From DASTBU01 sp035711845 (GTDB lineage: Bacteria > Acidobacteriota > Vicinamibacteria > Vicinamibacterales > 2-12-FULL-66-21), in the NCBI GenBank assembly GCA_035711845.1, contig DASTBU010000094.1:1-53719 (forward strand): 53,719 bases of DNA, written 5' to 3'. Of the stretch, positions 18,986-27,813 are shown piece by piece; position 1 is the first letter of the stretch; every line of letters begins with the position of its first letter. The notes beneath the pieces are model-generated. The model ran no database searches and was not told where the DNA came from. It saw only the letters and a program-made list of their open reading frames with translations. A program made the position numbers and the translations under genes.

Positions 18986-19842
18986 GCCGCACTCTCCTTG
19001 AACCGCTGGCCCTCGAGATCTACCGGGACCTCGTCCGCCGTGCGCTCGCCGAGGACGTCGGGACCGGCGACGTGACCACGGCCGGCACGGTCGTTCCCGG
19101 GCAGCGTGCGATCGGGACGCTGCTCGTCAAGTCGCGGTGCGTGCTGGCCGGCCTGGATATTGCCGCGGAGACGTTCCGACAGCTCGATCCGGGGGTTCGT
19201 TTCACCACGTTCACGCGCGATGGCGACCGCTGCGATGCGGGGACCGTGGCAGCCCAGGTGCGCGGCCTGGCGGCACCCATGTTGACCGCCGAGCGGACGG
19301 CTCTCAACTTCGTCCAGCGGCTCTCGGGCATTGCTACGCTGACTCGGCGGTTCGTCGACGCGACCGCGGGTGGCATCACGGTGCTCGACACGCGCAAGAC
19401 CACCCCGACATTGCGGGCGCTGGAGAAATACGCGGTGCGAGCCGGCGGCGGCGTGAACCATCGCGATGGCCTGGCCGACGGAATTCTGATCAAGGACAAC
19501 CATATCCGGCTGGCGGGAGGTGTCCCCCAGGCGGTCGCCCGCATGAAAGCTGCCGGCGCAACGATGCCGGTGGAAGTGGAGGCACAGAGCCTCGCTGACG
19601 TCGATGCAGCAATTGCGGCCGGCGCCGACATCATCCTGTTGGACAATCTTCCGCTGGACGCAGTCCGCGAGGCCGTTCGCCGGATCGCGGGCCGCGCACG
19701 GACGGAGATCTCCGGTGGCGTGACGCTCGAACGCATCGCGGACCTGGCGGGTACGGGCGCTGACTCCGTCTCGATCGGCGCGCTCACCCATTCGGCGCCT
19801 GCGGCGGATCTCAGCCTGGAGATCGAACCCGAGGGGTCGTGA
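18982..19842 (+). CDS. nadC: Nicotinate-nucleotide pyrophosphorylase (carboxylating)
   Basis: It converts quinolinate and PRPP to nicotinate mononucleotide in de novo NAD synthesis. The 286 residues include the family landmarks AEDVGTGDVTT near the N-terminus, AERTALNFVQRLSGIAT, and DTRKTTPTLRALEKYAV followed by GGGVNHRDGLADGILIKDNH, in which the Arg, Lys and His residues hold PRPP and quinolinate. The closing SGGVTLERI and DSVSIGALTHSA are also typical. It overlaps valS by 4 nt (ATGA) and is followed by birA after about 46 nt. No nadA or nadB is in the window. Confidence 0.96.
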   Translation: MSRTLLEPLALEIYRDLVRRALAEDVGTGDVTTAGTVVPGQRAIGTLLVKSRCVLAGLDIAAETFRQLDPGVRFTTFTRDGDRCDAGTVAAQVRGLAAPMLTAERTALNFVQRLSGIATLTRRFVDATAGGITVLDTRKTTPTLRALEKYAVRAGGGVNHRDGLADGILIKDNHIRLAGGVPQAVARMKAAGATMPVEVEAQSLADVDAAIAAGADIILLDNLPLDAVREAVRRIAGRARTEISGGVTLERIADLAGTGADSVSIGALTHSAPAADLSLEIEPEGS

Positions 19843-19888
19843 ATCCGCGACCGTCAGCCCTGGATCGTCGACCCCTGCTTGCACTCGG

Positions 19889-20710
19889 TTGAGTACCGTG
19901 ACTCCTGATCCGCTTCCGGCCGATCTCGTGCGTGCGCTGGAGCGCGCCGGCGGCCGGACCGCGCCGTTCGGCCGAAGCGTTCACTTCTTTCACGAGGTCG
20001 GCTCGACCAACGAGGTCGCCGCACGTCTCGCCGAGCGCGGAGCGCCGGAGGGCACGATAGTGCTGGCCGAGTCGCAGACCGCCGGCCGGGGACGCCTGGG
20101 CCGCGAGTGGCACTCGCCGGCCGGCGCGGGCCTCTATGTTTCGCTGGTCTGCCGAAACGCCACCGCCGCTCCGTTTCTTACGCTGGCGGGAGGTGTGGCG
20201 GCTGCCGAAGCCGTACGGACGGCAACCGGTCTGCCGGTTGAAATCAAATGGCCCAACGACATCGTGGTGTCCAATGCGGCCGCGTCCGGGCAGCGCCGGA
20301 AGCTCGCGGGCATTCTTGCTGAAGGGGCCACAGCCGCCGACGGCCTGCAGTTCGTGATACTCGGTTTCGGGATCAACGTCCGGCCCGCCTCGCTTCCTCC
20401 ATCAGTAGCCGACCGGGCGACCTCGCTCGAAGCGGAGCTGGGCAGGCCGGTGGACTCCCAGCATCTGCTGATCGAGCTGCTCGCCGCGTTTGCCCGCCTC
20501 TTCAGCGCGCTGGCCGCGGCGAACCCGGCCGTGGTGCTCGACCGCTGGCGGGCGCTCGCGCCATCGGCGGCTGGTGCGCGCGTGACGTGTCAGACTGGGC
20601 ACGGCCGCTGCGACGGGATCACGGCAGGGATTGCCGACGACGGTGCGCTGCTCGTTCGGACGGGCAGCACCATGGAACGGGTCGTCGCAGGTGAGATCGT
20701 CTGGAGATGA
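19889..20710 (+). CDS. birA: Biotin--[acetyl-CoA-carboxylase] ligase
   Basis: It activates biotin as biotinyl-AMP and attaches it to the biotin carrier protein. The 273-residue protein has GSTNEVA and the adenylate loop GRGRLGREW, then the segment EIKWPNDIV and a C-terminal SH3-like piece. There is no N-terminal winged helix, so unlike E. coli BirA it should not act as a repressor. The start is uncertain: TTG at 19889 or GTG at 19898, and no ATG is suitable. The neighbours nadC and coaX also serve cofactor synthesis. Confidence 0.93.
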   Translation: MSTVTPDPLPADLVRALERAGGRTAPFGRSVHFFHEVGSTNEVAARLAERGAPEGTIVLAESQTAGRGRLGREWHSPAGAGLYVSLVCRNATAAPFLTLAGGVAAAEAVRTATGLPVEIKWPNDIVVSNAAASGQRRKLAGILAEGATAADGLQFVILGFGINVRPASLPPSVADRATSLEAELGRPVDSQHLLIELLAAFARLFSALAAANPAVVLDRWRALAPSAAGARVTCQTGHGRCDGITAGIADDGALLVRTGSTMERVVAGEIVWR

Positions 20711-20714
20711 TGCG

Positions 20715-21506
20715 ATGCTGCTGGCAATCGACGTTGGAAACACGAATATCGTGCTGGGCGTGTTCGACGGGGCGCGGCTGACGCACAGCTGGCGGCTCGC
20801 GACGCTCCGGGAGCGCACGGCCGACGAGCTCGGTATCCTCTTGAGGCAGCTTTTCGCCTCGATCGCAGTCGATCCCGCCAGGGTTGGCGGGATCATCATC
20901 TCGTCGGTGGTGCCGCCGCTCACACGGTCGATCGAAGAGATGTCGCGCCAGTACTTCGGCCGTGAGCCGATGACGGTGGACCCGGGCACGAATACGGGGA
21001 TGCCGGTGCGCTACTCGCCGCCAAGCGACGTCGGGGCGGACCGCGTCGTCAACGCCGTGGCCGCCTACGAGTTCTTTGGACGAGCGGAGGGCGTGCCGGT
21101 CATCGTGGTGGACTTCGGGACGGCGACGACCTTCGATGCGATCTCGGCGGCCGGAGAGTACGTGGGCGGCGTCATCTGCCCCGGAATCGGCATATCCGCC
21201 GACGCACTGTTCCAGCGCGCCGCGCGATTGCCTCGCGTCGACGTCCGCAAGCCCCCCTCGATCGTGGGCGGCACGACGGTGACCTCGATGCAGGCAGGGC
21301 TGTTCTTCGGCTACGTGTCGATGGTCGACGGGATCGTCGCGAGGATGCGGGCCGAGATCCCTGCCGGCGACAAGGCGGCGTGCGTCGCAACAGGGGGCAT
21401 GGCCGAGGTCCTGGCAGGGGAGACCTCGGCGATCGAGCGGGTGGAGCCGGATCTGACGTTGCAGGGATTGAGACTGATATGGGGGCGGGCCAGGGGGAAA
21501 GCGTGA
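20715..21506 (+). CDS. coaX: Type III pantothenate kinase
   Basis: It phosphorylates pantothenate, the first step of CoA synthesis. The 263 residues belong to the ASKHA fold: the phosphate-1 loop is AIDVGNTNIVLGV at the N-terminus, then PSDVGADRVVNAVAA, VVDFGTATTFDA and VGGVICPGI. The birA-coaX pair is common in bacteria. The ATG at 20715 follows birA by four bases, with GGAG overlapping the birA stop region. It overlaps the next gene by 4 nt (GTGA). Confidence 0.96.
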   Translation: MLLAIDVGNTNIVLGVFDGARLTHSWRLATLRERTADELGILLRQLFASIAVDPARVGGIIISSVVPPLTRSIEEMSRQYFGREPMTVDPGTNTGMPVRYSPPSDVGADRVVNAVAAYEFFGRAEGVPVIVVDFGTATTFDAISAAGEYVGGVICPGIGISADALFQRAARLPRVDVRKPPSIVGGTTVTSMQAGLFFGYVSMVDGIVARMRAEIPAGDKAACVATGGMAEVLAGETSAIERVEPDLTLQGLRLIWGRARGKA

Positions 21507-22195
21507 CGGGTGACCTCTCCGATTATTGCCGGCAGGTCGAGACGTATCTCTGCCGCAAGAACGAAGGGCATCTCATTCGCATCGTCGGACCGGCGTTCGA
21601 GCAGGTGTGCGGATGGGCCCAGCGCGGCGTCCCGCTGAACGTCGCGTTCAAGGGCATCGATAGGTACTGCGAACGCTATTACTCCAGGCCCCGCCGCCGG
21701 CCGGTGCGGATCGAGTTCTGCGAGACCGACATCCTCGAGCTCTTCGACGACTGGCGGCGCGCGGTTGGGGTGTCGTCTACCGTCGAACCGGCCTCCGGGC
21801 CCGGGCGACGGCAGGGCCTGGCGTCTCACATCGATCGGGCGCTGACGCGGCTCACGTCGTTGCGGGCCGGCGACAGGATTTCGTCCGGTCTGGCCGGGCA
21901 CGTAGACCGTGCTGTCCGCGAGCTGGACGCATTGAAAGGCGATGCGCAGCACGCGCGTGGCGATCGGCGGAGCGCGATAATCGCGAGGCTCGAGGAGATC
22001 GACGCCCGCCTCATGCGAGCGGCGACCGACGAGATCTCCGGCCGACGCGCGTCAGCCCTGAAGGGCGACGCGGAAAAGGAGATCGCCCCCTTCGCGGGCC
22101 GGATGACTGCCGACGCGCGTTCGGCGGCGACCGAAGCGGCGTACACGAAGCTCGTGCGCGAGGCGCTCGGAATCCCCACGATTCGTTTCGAGTAG
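21503..22195 (+). CDS. Conserved hypothetical protein
   Basis: I do not recognise a family. The 230-residue product begins with a compact part (YCRQVETYLCRKNEGHLIRI and related helices, then GVPLNVAFKGIDRYCERYYSRPRRRPVRIEFCETDI), followed after residue about 90 by long charged helices rich in Arg, Ala and Glu. There is no signal peptide or membrane segment. A GTG start at 21503 overlapping the coaX stop (GTGA), with GGGGGA upstream, fits the operon better than the earlier ATG at 21479. Being last in the valS-coaX run suggests a cytosolic housekeeping role, but nothing specific can be said. Confidence 0.75.
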   Translation: MTGDLSDYCRQVETYLCRKNEGHLIRIVGPAFEQVCGWAQRGVPLNVAFKGIDRYCERYYSRPRRRPVRIEFCETDILELFDDWRRAVGVSSTVEPASGPGRRQGLASHIDRALTRLTSLRAGDRISSGLAGHVDRAVRELDALKGDAQHARGDRRSAIIARLEEIDARLMRAATDEISGRRASALKGDAEKEIAPFAGRMTADARSAATEAAYTKLVREALGIPTIRFE

Positions 22196-22202
22196 AAGAA
22201 AT

Positions 22203-22226
22203 CAGAATTCAGAATTCAGAATTCGG
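22203..22226. repeat. Heptanucleotide run (CAGAATT-type)
   Basis: TCAGAAT repeats three times in 7-bp steps. Because the unit contains GAATTC it is also partly self-complementary. It ends 8 nt before the start codon of the RNA methyltransferase, in the place of a ribosome binding site. Confidence 0.7.
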
Positions 22227-22234
22227 ACCTGAAG

Positions 22235-23518
22235 ATGCTGGCGCCAGGGCAGCAGGTTGAGCTGGCGGTCGAGAAACCGGCCGCCGGCGGCCGTATGATC
22301 GCGCGCCATGAGGGCCAGGTGGTCTTCGTGCTCGGGGCGATCCCGGGTGAGCGTGTCGTCGCGAGGATCGACCGCGTGGAGCGTCAACTCGCGTTCGCGA
22401 CGACCGTCGACGTGCCGGCACCATCCCCGGATCGGCGCGAGCCCGTCGTGGATCTCTCGTGCGGCGGTTGTCTCTACGCCCATGTAACCTACCCGAGACA
22501 AGTGGCGCTCAAGGCGGAGGTGATCGCCGACGCGTTTACTCGTCTCGGCCGCATGGCGCTGCCTCCGTTGCTGGTCGCTCCCTCGCCGGAGCGCGGATAC
22601 CGCATGCGCGGACGCCTGTTCGTCCAGGGCGCGCAGGCGGGTTTTTACCGGGAAGGCTCACATTCACTGTGCGACGCAGCTGCAACCGCTCAGTTGCGTC
22701 CGTCGGCGATTGCCACCGGGCTTGCCGCCGTGCGGGCGCTGCAGGAAGGGGGAATCGGTGTTTCCTCCATGGCGATTACCGAGAACATCGAGGGTGATCA
22801 GCGCGCCCTGCACGCGGAGCTTCAACCTGGCTCCCGGGCGGACGGGACGCTCCTCGGGGATGTGGCGCGCGCGCACGGACTGACCGGGATATCGGCGTGC
22901 ACGGGAGCGGACAGATTCTCGGCTGGCGATCCGTCGGTGTCGGACCCGATTGGCGTGCTCGCGCCGGGACGGGTCGGCACAGGCTCTATTCGACGGCACG
23001 CCGAATCGTTCTTCCAGGCCAACCGCTTTCTTCTGCCGGACCTGGTGACCGCCGTGCTCGACGCGGTGTCTGCCGATGGCAGCGTGCTGGACCTCTACGC
23101 CGGCGTGGGTCTGTTCTCGGTCGCGCTGGCTGCGACCCGGGGCGGGCAGATTACGGCGGTTGAAGGCGATCGCTCGAGCGGCCGCGACCTTCGCGAGAAC
23201 GCGCGGCAGTGTCCAGGGGCCGTGGAGGTGGTGCGTGGAAGCGTGGAGGATTACGTCAGAGCGCCGCGGCGAACGCCGCCGGATACCGTCATCGTCGATC
23301 CGCCGCGAACGGGCATGTCAAGAGCTGCGATGCAGGCGGTAGCTGGCATGGGCGCGCGTCGCGTCGTGTACGTGTCGTGCGACCCCGCGACGATGGCCCG
23401 CGATGCCCGCCGGCTGATCGACGCCGGCTATCGGCTCGACGCGCTCCGGGGATTCGATCTCTTCCCGAACACGCCGCACGTCGAGAGCCTCGGCGTGTTC
23501 AGCCGGGCGGGGGAGTGA
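22235..23518 (+). CDS. RNA (uracil-5-)-methyltransferase, RlmD/TrmA family
   Basis: It transfers methyl from SAM to C5 of a uracil in rRNA or tRNA. The 427 residues begin with a TRAM-like beta domain (PGQQVELAVEKPAAGGRMIA). The Rossmann-like SAM site is VLDLYAGVGLFSVAL, preceded by FFQANRFLLPDL. VDPPRTGMSR and VYVSCDPATMARD give the catalytic cysteine. For an iron-sulfur cluster, RlmD-type enzymes use four cysteines. Here SCGGC supplies two and SLCDAA a possible third, but the usual first cysteine six residues before CGGC is missing. Cluster binding and the exact target are therefore unclear. It overlaps the convergent C26 peptidase gene by 20 bp. Confidence 0.92.
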   Translation: MLAPGQQVELAVEKPAAGGRMIARHEGQVVFVLGAIPGERVVARIDRVERQLAFATTVDVPAPSPDRREPVVDLSCGGCLYAHVTYPRQVALKAEVIADAFTRLGRMALPPLLVAPSPERGYRMRGRLFVQGAQAGFYREGSHSLCDAAATAQLRPSAIATGLAAVRALQEGGIGVSSMAITENIEGDQRALHAELQPGSRADGTLLGDVARAHGLTGISACTGADRFSAGDPSVSDPIGVLAPGRVGTGSIRRHAESFFQANRFLLPDLVTAVLDAVSADGSVLDLYAGVGLFSVALAATRGGQITAVEGDRSSGRDLRENARQCPGAVEVVRGSVEDYVRAPRRTPPDTVIVDPPRTGMSRAAMQAVAGMGARRVVYVSCDPATMARDARRLIDAGYRLDALRGFDLFPNTPHVESLGVFSRAGE

Positions 23519-24221
23519 CCTTCAGGCGCATCCGCTCAATCGAAGCGGCGACGAACGACTCGAACAGCGGGCTGAACTCACCGGACCGGCAGAAGTTCTC
23601 CGGGTGCCACTGAACGCCCAGGCAGAACGGCGCGTCGGGTTTCTCAATCGCTTCGACCACGCCGTCCGGCGAGGTGGCTGTCGCGATCAAGCCTTCTCCG
23701 AGGCGCGCCACCGATTGATGGTGGCGGCTGTTCACGCTGCACGACGGTCCTGTGCCCGCAGCACCGAGCGCCTGTTGCAGCCGGGATCCAGCCGAGATCG
23801 AGATCTCGTGCGCAGGCGCATCGCGCGGGCTGGCGACGCTGTGCGCCAGGGGGGCCGCAACGCTCGAGGGAATGTCCTGCACGAGGCTGCCGCCGGCCGC
23901 GACGTTGAGGACTTGTGCACCGCGGCAGATGGCCAGCAGCGGCAGATCGGATGCCATCGCGCGCCGCGCGAGATCGATCTCGAACTCGTCGCGCCCCGGC
24001 TCCGCATCCTCCACTGTCGCGTGCCGATCTTCGCCGTAGAAAACGGGATCGACGTCGCCGCCGCCCGTGAGCAGCAGCCCGTCGATCTCCGAGACAACCT
24101 TGCGCGGACTTTCACCGGTGTCCAGGATGCGGGGCCGGCCCCCGGCGCGTTCGATCGACGTCACGTAGTCGTCGATCCGGCTGCAGCGCGTGATTCCGAT
24201 TACGGGCGGTCGATTGCTCAT
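23499..24221 (-). CDS. Gamma-glutamyl-gamma-aminobutyrate hydrolase-like C26 peptidase
   Basis: This is a class I glutamine-amidotransferase-like hydrolase (peptidase C26), 240 residues. The nucleophile is Cys about 99 in LLAICRGAQVLN, and the His/Glu pair is in LGVQWHPENF. The N-terminal GLLLTGGGDVDPVFYG is typical of the PuuD group, which removes glutamate from gamma-glutamyl amines. The substrate is not known here, since no polyamine genes are near. The gene ends within the end of the RNA methyltransferase gene on the other strand, and argS lies upstream on the same strand with a gap of about 60 bp. Confidence 0.93.
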   Translation of the reverse strand: MSNRPPVIGITRCSRIDDYVTSIERAGGRPRILDTGESPRKVVSEIDGLLLTGGGDVDPVFYGEDRHATVEDAEPGRDEFEIDLARRAMASDLPLLAICRGAQVLNVAAGGSLVQDIPSSVAAPLAHSVASPRDAPAHEISISAGSRLQQALGAAGTGPSCSVNSRHHQSVARLGEGLIATATSPDGVVEAIEKPDAPFCLGVQWHPENFCRSGEFSPLFESFVAASIERMRLKVTPPPG

Positions 24222-24284
24222 GTTCTCAACCAGCGGTATTCACACGTCCCGACTCTCTCCGACGCTCACGAGATGGGCCTACGA

Positions 24285-26306
24285 TCACATCCTGGCCGGC
24301 ACTTCGCAGCCCATCAGATTCAAGGCACGCGTCAGCTGTGCGCGATAGTAGGCGACCGCCGCTGCACGCCAGGCTCGCGCATCTGCGCGCTCCTCGTTGA
24401 GAATCGAATAGCGATGGTAGAACGCGTTGAACGACTGCGCGAGACCGAACGCGTACTTGGCGAGGACGGAGAGCTCCAGCGTCCGAATCGCTTGCTCGAC
24501 GATCTCGTCGAGCCGTCCCGCTTCCAGTATCAGGGCCCACAGATCCAGCGCCTCATCGGTGGCGCCGTTCAGGGGCTCGGGCGGCGTGGTTCCCAGGCCG
24601 GCGACGACCGTCGCTTCGTCCAACCCGGTACGTTCCTTCAGCTTGTTGAAGATGTTGTTCGCACGGACGACCGCGTACTGCAGGTACGGCCCGCTTTCGC
24701 CCTCGAAGCTCAGGGCCTCGTCGATATCGAAGATGATGACCTTGCCGCGCGAGAACTTGATCATGAAGTAGCGGACCGCGGCGACGGCAATGGCTTCGGC
24801 AACCCGGCGGGCCTCGTCGGCCGGCAGGGCCGGGTTGCGGCTCGCTACCTCTCCGGCGGCCTTGGTCGTGAGCCGATCGAGGAGATCGTCGGCCTTGACG
24901 CCGAGCCCTTTTCTGCCCGACACCTCGACGAACGGACGATCGGCGTCCTCACTGGTGTCGTACCCCAGCTCTCGCGCGGTCTGGTGTGAAAGCGCCACCA
25001 TCTCGTAGGAATAGTGAATCGAATGGGCCGCCTGCTCCCCGTATCCCAGTGCCGCGAGCGCTTGTTTGATGAGCTTTTGCAGGTATGACTGTCTGGTGTC
25101 GATCACGTTGCAGACCCACGAGGCACGGCCAAACGACGGCGCGTTCGGGCTCGCATGGCCGGGATCCGACGCCGTGGACCACAGCGGTGGCTGACTATCC
25201 CGAGCCTCGAAGATCCGGTAATAGAAGTCCTTGCCGAGGAGGCCGAACTTCCACAGCTGATACGCCATGTCCTTGCCGACGTAGGTGACCGTGCCGTCCG
25301 ATCGTACAATCACCTTCTCGCGCTGTTCTGCTTCGTCACCACCAGCCTCGGCCGTTGCCTCCGCGCCGTCGCCCTCCGGTGCCTCGTCGTCGATGCGCAT
25401 GACCCAGCAGCCTTTCAGCTTGCCTTCGGTCTGCAGGAACACGGCGCCGGTCTTCTTCAGAAACTCGAAGGCGTGGGCCCAGAAATGGAGGCGCAGGATG
25501 TCCCCCTCCCACGTGATCAGGTCGTAGTCGATGTTCATCCGGCGCATCGTGGCAAGGTGGCATCGGACGATCCGGTCCGCAATGAATGCCGCCATCTCCG
25601 CCGTCGCATTGCCGCCGTGCTCGATGTCGTGCAGCGCGGCCGCCCGGATCGTCAAACGCTCCCTGTCCTCCGTGTACCACTCCGTGACACGCGCGTAGAG
25701 GTCCCAGCAGTAATAATCGAAGCGCGAGGCGTCGGCGATCCGCCGCACCTCGGCGAGATCCACACGCTCGAGCTCCCTGAAGCCTACGGCGACATCGGCG
25801 ACCTGCACGCCCGTGTCGTCGATGTAGTTCTGGATCTCGACGATGCGTCCGCTGAACCGGAGGAGACGGCCGAAGGCGTCGCCGAGGGCGGCGTTGCGAA
25901 GGTGGCCGATGTGCGCGGCCTTGTTGGGGTTGATCGCCGTGTGCTCGACGATCGCCTTGACGCCGGATGCCGCCCGGCGCTGGCCGGCGTCGCCCAGTCT
26001 CGAAACCAGGAAGCCGGTGCGGTCCAGGAAGAAGTTGACGTAACCGTTGGGCGCCGCCTCGACGCGGCTCACGCCTTCGACAGGTCCGAGCGCAGCGGCG
26101 GTCTCCTGGGCGATGACGCGGGGGGCCTTGCGAAGGCGGCGCGCCAGTTCGAAGGCCAGCGGCACGGCGAGGTCGCCGAGTGCGCGCCGCGGGGGCGTTT
26201 CGACCGGGATTGCCGAGAGAAGCGGATCGTCGATCGCGATGTCGTACAGCCGGCTGACCGCCTCCGCCATTCCTCTTCGGACGGCCTGATGAATGGGTAG
26301 GATCAT
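24285..26306 (-). CDS. argS: Arginyl-tRNA synthetase
   Basis: Class I synthetase charging tRNA-Arg, 673 residues, longer than the ~580 of E. coli because of insertions such as an acidic stretch (about residues 310-330, rich in Glu and Ala). The HIGH motif is AHIGHLRNA at about 132-135, preceded by EHTAINPNKA. NYIDDTGVQVAD follows, and the anticodon-binding end carries YHRYSILNEE and RALNLMGCEVPARM. A KMSKS motif is degenerate, as in many ArgRS: SGRKGLGVKADDL. The first ATG at 26306 gives the expected N-terminal domain. The upstream spacer holds a heptamer array. Confidence 0.95.
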   Translation of the reverse strand: MILPIHQAVRRGMAEAVSRLYDIAIDDPLLSAIPVETPPRRALGDLAVPLAFELARRLRKAPRVIAQETAAALGPVEGVSRVEAAPNGYVNFFLDRTGFLVSRLGDAGQRRAASGVKAIVEHTAINPNKAAHIGHLRNAALGDAFGRLLRFSGRIVEIQNYIDDTGVQVADVAVGFRELERVDLAEVRRIADASRFDYYCWDLYARVTEWYTEDRERLTIRAAALHDIEHGGNATAEMAAFIADRIVRCHLATMRRMNIDYDLITWEGDILRLHFWAHAFEFLKKTGAVFLQTEGKLKGCWVMRIDDEAPEGDGAEATAEAGGDEAEQREKVIVRSDGTVTYVGKDMAYQLWKFGLLGKDFYYRIFEARDSQPPLWSTASDPGHASPNAPSFGRASWVCNVIDTRQSYLQKLIKQALAALGYGEQAAHSIHYSYEMVALSHQTARELGYDTSEDADRPFVEVSGRKGLGVKADDLLDRLTTKAAGEVASRNPALPADEARRVAEAIAVAAVRYFMIKFSRGKVIIFDIDEALSFEGESGPYLQYAVVRANNIFNKLKERTGLDEATVVAGLGTTPPEPLNGATDEALDLWALILEAGRLDEIVEQAIRTLELSVLAKYAFGLAQSFNAFYHRYSILNEERADARAWRAAAVAYYRAQLTRALNLMGCEVPARM

Positions 26307-26331
26307 GAAGGGTGATTATGAGGTAAGGACG

Positions 26332-26438
26332 TTTGAATGCTGAATGCTGAATGCTGAATGCTGAGTTCTGAATTCTGGGTTCGGAGTTTCGAGCCCGCGG
26401 CTGATGGATGACCGACAGAGCTGAGAGCTGACAGCTGA
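26332..26438. repeat. Heptanucleotide arrays (GCTGAAT- and AGAGCTG-type)
   Basis: From 26332, TGCTGAA-type words repeat about six times in 7-bp steps and degrade to GTTCTGA, ATTCTGG and GTTCGGA (to 26384). At 26417-26438 a second word set, AGAGCTG, AGAGCTG, ACAGCTG and ATC, keeps the 7-bp period. The region separates argS and mobA on the minus strand and holds no gene. Confidence 0.85.
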
Positions 26439-26463
26439 TCCATGATACGATCCTGCGCGGTTT

Positions 26464-27078
26464 TCAGGGTGATTCCACACGCGTTCGCGCGCGCTCGTAG
26501 TCATGCGGTGTGTTGACGTTGACGAACATCAGACCGTCGGGATCGTACGCCGCCAGGATCTCCGGGCCGATTTCCTGAATCTTCAACCCGTCGGGCAGCA
26601 CCGACGCTTCGAGCGCGCCCCGCTCGAGGCGAGTTCGGATCGGTTCTGCGCACGCTCGCGTGTAAATCGCACAGAGAGGCTCCAGACCGCGGGAGCTTCG
26701 CGGAATCACCACATCCGCGTCCCGGGCGCCGGCCATCTGTTTCAGGAACGCCGGGTTGAGAAACGGCATGTCGCAGGCGACGACGAGCACCCGCTCGTGA
26801 GCCGATGCCAGGATCGCCGTATAGATCCCTCCCAGAGCGCCGCATCCGGGAAGTCGATCGGGCACCACGGGCACGCCAAGATGCGCGAACGGCGCCGGAT
26901 CCGGCGCGACAATGAAGATGGGATCGGCCACCTGACGAAGCGCCGCACGCTGCCGTTCGACGATTGGCGAGTCTCCGATCGTCAGCAGGGCCTTGTGGTC
27001 GCCGCCCATCCGGCGCGCCGCGCCTCCCGCCAGAATGGCGCCCGCAAGATCGCCAGCGAGGGTCATCCGGAGCACCAT
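26464..27078 (-). CDS. mobA: Molybdenum cofactor guanylyltransferase
   Basis: It attaches GMP to molybdopterin to form the MGD cofactor. The 204 residues start with the nucleotide loop AILAGGAARRMGGDHKALL and include VPDRLPGCGALGGIYTAI and CDMPFLNP, the metal-binding aspartate segment. The end reads FVNVNTPHDYERA, which is typical. The start may be the ATG at 27078 or the one 12 bases later (MTLAGDL). No other molybdopterin genes are in the window. Confidence 0.92.
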   Translation of the reverse strand: MVLRMTLAGDLAGAILAGGAARRMGGDHKALLTIGDSPIVERQRAALRQVADPIFIVAPDPAPFAHLGVPVVPDRLPGCGALGGIYTAILASAHERVLVVACDMPFLNPAFLKQMAGARDADVVIPRSSRGLEPLCAIYTRACAEPIRTRLERGALEASVLPDGLKIQEIGPEILAAYDPDGLMFVNVNTPHDYERARTRVESP

Positions 27079-27181
27079 ATCAGAACGGCTGGCGCGCGGG
27101 GCGGCCTGGCGATCGCTGGGCGTCGGGGGCTGCGGTCGCCACGTCGGGAGGTCGGAGGTCCGGATTGCGGAAGGTGGACCC

Positions 27182-27784
27182 GTGAGTGAGGCCAGGATCG
27201 GCCGGGTTCTCGTCGCAAGCCTGCATCAGGCTATCGCCGACGAGCTGCCCATGCGGCTGGAGTTCTACGAGAACTGGCTGAATGCCTCGGGCCTCCGTGA
27301 AGGAACGATAGGGCTGGCGCCCCTGTCAGCCGTGCTCAGCTTCCTGCGGGGCGAGGGCGACGCGTACAATCAGATCACGGCAAAGGCGGGGCGGTATGCC
27401 GCGGACTGGACGGTCAGCACCATGCCGCCGCTGCGGCGGCGGATGCTCCAGATGCTTCCCGCTCCGCTGCGGGTGCGCATGGCGCTTCGGACGGCTGGCG
27501 GTCTGGTTCGCGCCACCTATCCGGGCTCCCGCGCGATCGTTCGCCTCAAGCGTGGCACCGCCTCGGTGGAGCTCCGCGGGTCGCTCTTCTGCGAGGTTCG
27601 GGAAGCCTCGGTGCTGCCGCTGTGCGGCTTCTACGCCGCGGCGATCGCCCGGGTGCTGGAGCAGTTCGCCCTTCGAGCCGATGCACGGGTCGACGAGTGC
27701 CGCGCGGCCGGGGGCCGGAAGGGCTGCCTGCTCGTGGTCGTCGTACATTCAGGTGCAGGCGCCGGTCGTCCAGAGGCTGCCTGA
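27182..27784 (+). CDS. V4R-like domain protein, function unknown
   Basis: The 200-residue product is soluble. Its C-terminal half (about 125-190) reads RGSLFCEVREASVLPLCGFYAAAIARVLEQF, then DECRAAGGRKGCLLVVVV. The ordering of a small sensor barrel, the CGFYAA segment and a closing E-C-x-A-x-G-x-x-x-C matches the V4R (4-vinyl reductase-like) ligand-binding fold as I recall it. The assignment is by eye. The GTG start at 27182 is chosen because translation upstream crosses the divergent mobA gene. It is followed after about 30 bp by a TolB-like/TPR protein gene, so the two may be cotranscribed. Confidence 0.6.
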   Translation: MSEARIGRVLVASLHQAIADELPMRLEFYENWLNASGLREGTIGLAPLSAVLSFLRGEGDAYNQITAKAGRYAADWTVSTMPPLRRRMLQMLPAPLRVRMALRTAGGLVRATYPGSRAIVRLKRGTASVELRGSLFCEVREASVLPLCGFYAAAIARVLEQFALRADARVDECRAAGGRKGCLLVVVVHSGAGAGRPEAA

Positions 27785-27813
27785 CGAAGGTTTCCGCTTC
27801 GACCTATTTCCTC

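Noticed and set aside
23604..24989. Long plus-strand frame over the C26 peptidase and argS
   Set aside because: It is the shadow of two well-supported minus-strand genes; high GC keeps frames open.
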